Source of the DNA: Paracoccaceae bacterium
Lineage (GTDB): Bacteria; Pseudomonadota; Alphaproteobacteria; Rhodobacterales; Rhodobacteraceae
DNA: 5,886 nucleotides
Reading direction: 5' to 3'
Assembly (NCBI GenBank): GCA_902525995.1
Contig: CABZJG010000114.1
Span: forward strand, 1 to 5,886
Position 1 is the first letter of the stretch, and each line of letters opens with the position of its first letter. Below the pieces are notes generated by a model. It did no database searches, was not told the DNA's origin, and worked only from the letters and a program-made list of their open reading frames with translations. This document shows, piece by piece, positions 4,195 to 5,886 of this stretch. A program made the translations under genes and the position numbers.

Positions 4195-5745
4195 ATGACC
4201 TCACGCCCTTCGACATCAGATCATGATTGGGACCAGAGCGAACCACAGATCTTTTTTGATGAAGCCAAACGCCGGCTGTCCAAAGTTGGGGTGATTGATG
4301 TGGGCTCTAACTCGGTTCGGCTTGTGGTGTTCAATGGTGCAGCGCGCTCACCTGCCTATTTTTATAATGAAAAAATCATGTGCGCACTGGGCGAAGGTCT
4401 TGCCGCCACTGGGCGCTTGAATCCGAAGGGTAGGATACGTGCCATCAATGCGATCAACCGCTTTTGCCACCTGGCCAAAGCGATGGGTATCCCAGAGCTT
4501 ACAACGGTCGCCACTGCGGCCGTGCGCGATGCAAAAGACGGCCGTGCGTTTTGCGCGGATGTACTGCAGGCCACGGGTCAAAAAATAAGAATAATTAATG
4601 GTAGGGAAGAGGCGCGGCTCTCTGCGCAGGGCGTGCTGCTCGGGTGGCCTGGCGCTTATGGGTTGGTATGTGATCTGGGCGGCTCGTCAATGGAGTTGGC
4701 AGAGATTTTTGACGGTAAGGTTGGCAAATGCGCTTCTTCCCGCATTGGCCCCTTTAAACTTATGGATATTGCCGGTGGCCTGCCAGAAAGGGCCAAGGCT
4801 ATCTCTAAATCCATGGTCAAGCTTTCGCAAAAAATGGGGCCTCAGCACAACCGTTTATTTCTTGTAGGCGGCTCCTGGCGGGTCCTTGCACGGGTGGATA
4901 TGGTGCGCAGAAGCTATCCGCTTTCTGTATTGCATGAATACAGAATGACGACAGAAAGCGTTGGCAAAACAATAGAATATCTCAACACCGCAAATTTGGA
5001 AAAACTGCGCCTAAAATGCAATGTATCCGCCGCCCGAATGGCACTGGTGCCTTATGCTGCCGAGGTCCTGAAGGGTATCCTTGAAACGTTTGAGCCAGTT
5101 GATATTGCCGTCTCGAGTTACGGCATCCGCGAAGGGATGCTGTTTGAGCAGATGCCGCAAGTCATTCGGGATCAGGATCCGCTGATTGAGGCCTGTGCGT
5201 TTTCTGAAGCCAAAGACAGCCGCGTTCCCGGATTTGGCCTAAGGTTATTTGACTTTGTTAAACCCCTTTTTCCCGGCGCAGATAAAGAGCTTGAGCGGTT
5301 GATCAAAGCAGCCTGCCACCTGCATGATGTCAGCTGGCGCGCGCATCCCGATTATCGCGCCGAAATATGCTTTGATAATGCAACACGCGCCAATCTTGGC
5401 GGGCTAAAGCACTCTGAGCGGGTATTTTTGGGACTGTCGCTGATGCACCGCTACCGAAATAAGCGCAAAGGCGCACGGTTTAATAATCTATTCACGCTGC
5501 TGTCAGAGGGCCCAACACAGCAGGCTGAAGTTCTGGGCAAAGCCATGCGGCTTGGAGCAATGATGTGGATTGCGGGGGATGAAAAACGCGCCCGCCTGCA
5601 TTGGCAAGAAGACCGCCGCCTGCTGCGTCTAAGCCTGCCACCCGATGCAGCGCCACTTTATGGTGAGGTGGCAAAGGCACGGCTAAGTTCTTTGGCGACA
5701 TCCCTCAAGGCCGAATTCGAGTTTGTCACCAGCGATCAGCTTTAG
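4195..5745 (+). CDS. ppx: Ppx/GppA family phosphatase (exopolyphosphatase or pppGpp phosphohydrolase) (516 aa)
   Basis: This family, in the ASKHA (actin-like) fold, removes terminal phosphates from inorganic polyphosphate and/or converts pppGpp to ppGpp; sequence alone does not separate the two. Visible motifs: the first phosphate loop VIDVGSNSVRLVVF (33-46) with D35 and S38-N39-S40; ATAAVRDA (106-113); INGREEARLSAQGV (134-147) with the probable catalytic glutamate E138; the second phosphate loop CDLGGSSMEL (159-168); VGGSWRVLAR (224-233); and GIREGML (310-316) closing the catalytic core. A helical HD-like C-terminal domain follows from about 330, with a degenerate HLHD (375-378). The length suits the two-domain form. 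The N-terminal 30 residues are polar and acidic and precede the fold. The ATG at 4195 has AAGGA 7 bases upstream; another ATG at 4191 is in a different frame. It follows hdaA in the same direction after 67 bases and is probably cotranscribed. Confidence 0.93.
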   Translation: MTSRPSTSDHDWDQSEPQIFFDEAKRRLSKVGVIDVGSNSVRLVVFNGAARSPAYFYNEKIMCALGEGLAATGRLNPKGRIRAINAINRFCHLAKAMGIPELTTVATAAVRDAKDGRAFCADVLQATGQKIRIINGREEARLSAQGVLLGWPGAYGLVCDLGGSSMELAEIFDGKVGKCASSRIGPFKLMDIAGGLPERAKAISKSMVKLSQKMGPQHNRLFLVGGSWRVLARVDMVRRSYPLSVLHEYRMTTESVGKTIEYLNTANLEKLRLKCNVSAARMALVPYAAEVLKGILETFEPVDIAVSSYGIREGMLFEQMPQVIRDQDPLIEACAFSEAKDSRVPGFGLRLFDFVKPLFPGADKELERLIKAACHLHDVSWRAHPDYRAEICFDNATRANLGGLKHSERVFLGLSLMHRYRNKRKGARFNNLFTLLSEGPTQQAEVLGKAMRLGAMMWIAGDEKRARLHWQEDRRLLRLSLPPDAAPLYGEVAKARLSSLATSLKAEFEFVTSDQL

Positions 5746-5803
5746 GTGACCTTTACTTTAACTTTTATAATTTAAGCGCAATTCCAAGAGCAAAATATGT
5801 GCC
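5746..5803. other. Convergent gap after ppx, no clear terminator
   Basis: This AT-rich stretch separates the ppx stop from the probable stop of the minus-strand gene. I see GGTGACC directly after the ppx stop and T-rich runs, but no stem long enough for an intrinsic terminator on either strand. Confidence 0.35.
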
Positions 5804-5886
5804 TTAGACGGCAACCAAAAAGATATCTTTATCCTCAATTTCTAAAAAAGCACCTTTGACCACCGCCACCTCTTCGCCATCAAGCC
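5804..5886 (-). CDS. C-terminal end of an unidentified protein, cut by the window edge
   Basis: The minus strand has an open frame of 26 codons from the window edge to a TAA at 5806-5804. It reads LDGEEVAVVKGAF followed by LEIEDKDIFLVAV at the C-terminus. The alternating hydrophobic and charged residues suggest a beta-rich ending, and the codon choice looks coding, but the fragment is too short to assign. In other alphaproteobacteria an RNase D gene often follows ppx on the same strand; this fragment runs the opposite way and does not look like RNase D. A chance open frame of this length remains possible. Confidence 0.45.
   Translation of the reverse strand, partial: LDGEEVAVVKGAFLEIEDKDIFLVAV

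Overview
The window looks like chromosomal DNA of an alphaproteobacterium with moderate GC content. Three things point there: a short (about 445-residue) prolyl-tRNA synthetase without the bacterial insertion domain; a stand-alone DnaA-like regulator (HdaA type) that starts inside the stop codon of an AI-2E/PerM-family membrane protein; and a Ppx/GppA phosphatase directly after it. A marine lineage such as SAR116 or a relative is possible, but I cannot establish the genus from the sequence.

Layout. Bases 1-249 are AT-rich and non-coding as far as I can tell. They end in a convincing promoter and leader: a -35/-10 pair with 17-nt spacing, a quasi-palindrome in the spacer, a GC-rich discriminator, a hairpin at the predicted transcript start and a strong Shine-Dalgarno. 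These drive two small hydrophobic proteins (250-468 and 502-744). The two can be aligned without gaps over 59 residues and share a VVxN[IV]xxLVxxLxxxG pattern, so they look like tandem paralogues of a two-helix membrane protein I do not recognise. This is the least explained part of the window. A short convergent gap (745-810) holds a weak terminator for the opposite strand and a 9-bp direct repeat.

proS runs on the minus strand (811-2148) and is divergent from the plus-strand cluster: AI-2E-family permease (2344-3444), HdaA (3441-4127) and Ppx/GppA phosphatase (4195-5745). The divergent gap 2149-2343 holds both ribosome binding sites and presumably both promoters. The window ends in a gap of about 60 bases, then the probable C-terminus of a minus-strand gene (stop at 5804-5806) that cannot be identified.

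How they fit together. The plus-strand cluster combines replication control (HdaA turning DnaA-ATP into DnaA-ADP at the sliding clamp) with polyphosphate or pppGpp hydrolysis (Ppx/GppA). Polyphosphate kinase, which I recall lying between these two genes in many alphaproteobacteria, is absent: only 67 bases separate them. proS is a housekeeping translation gene and appears monocistronic here. The two small membrane proteins seem to be a separate, probably strongly transcribed unit with no visible functional link to their neighbours.
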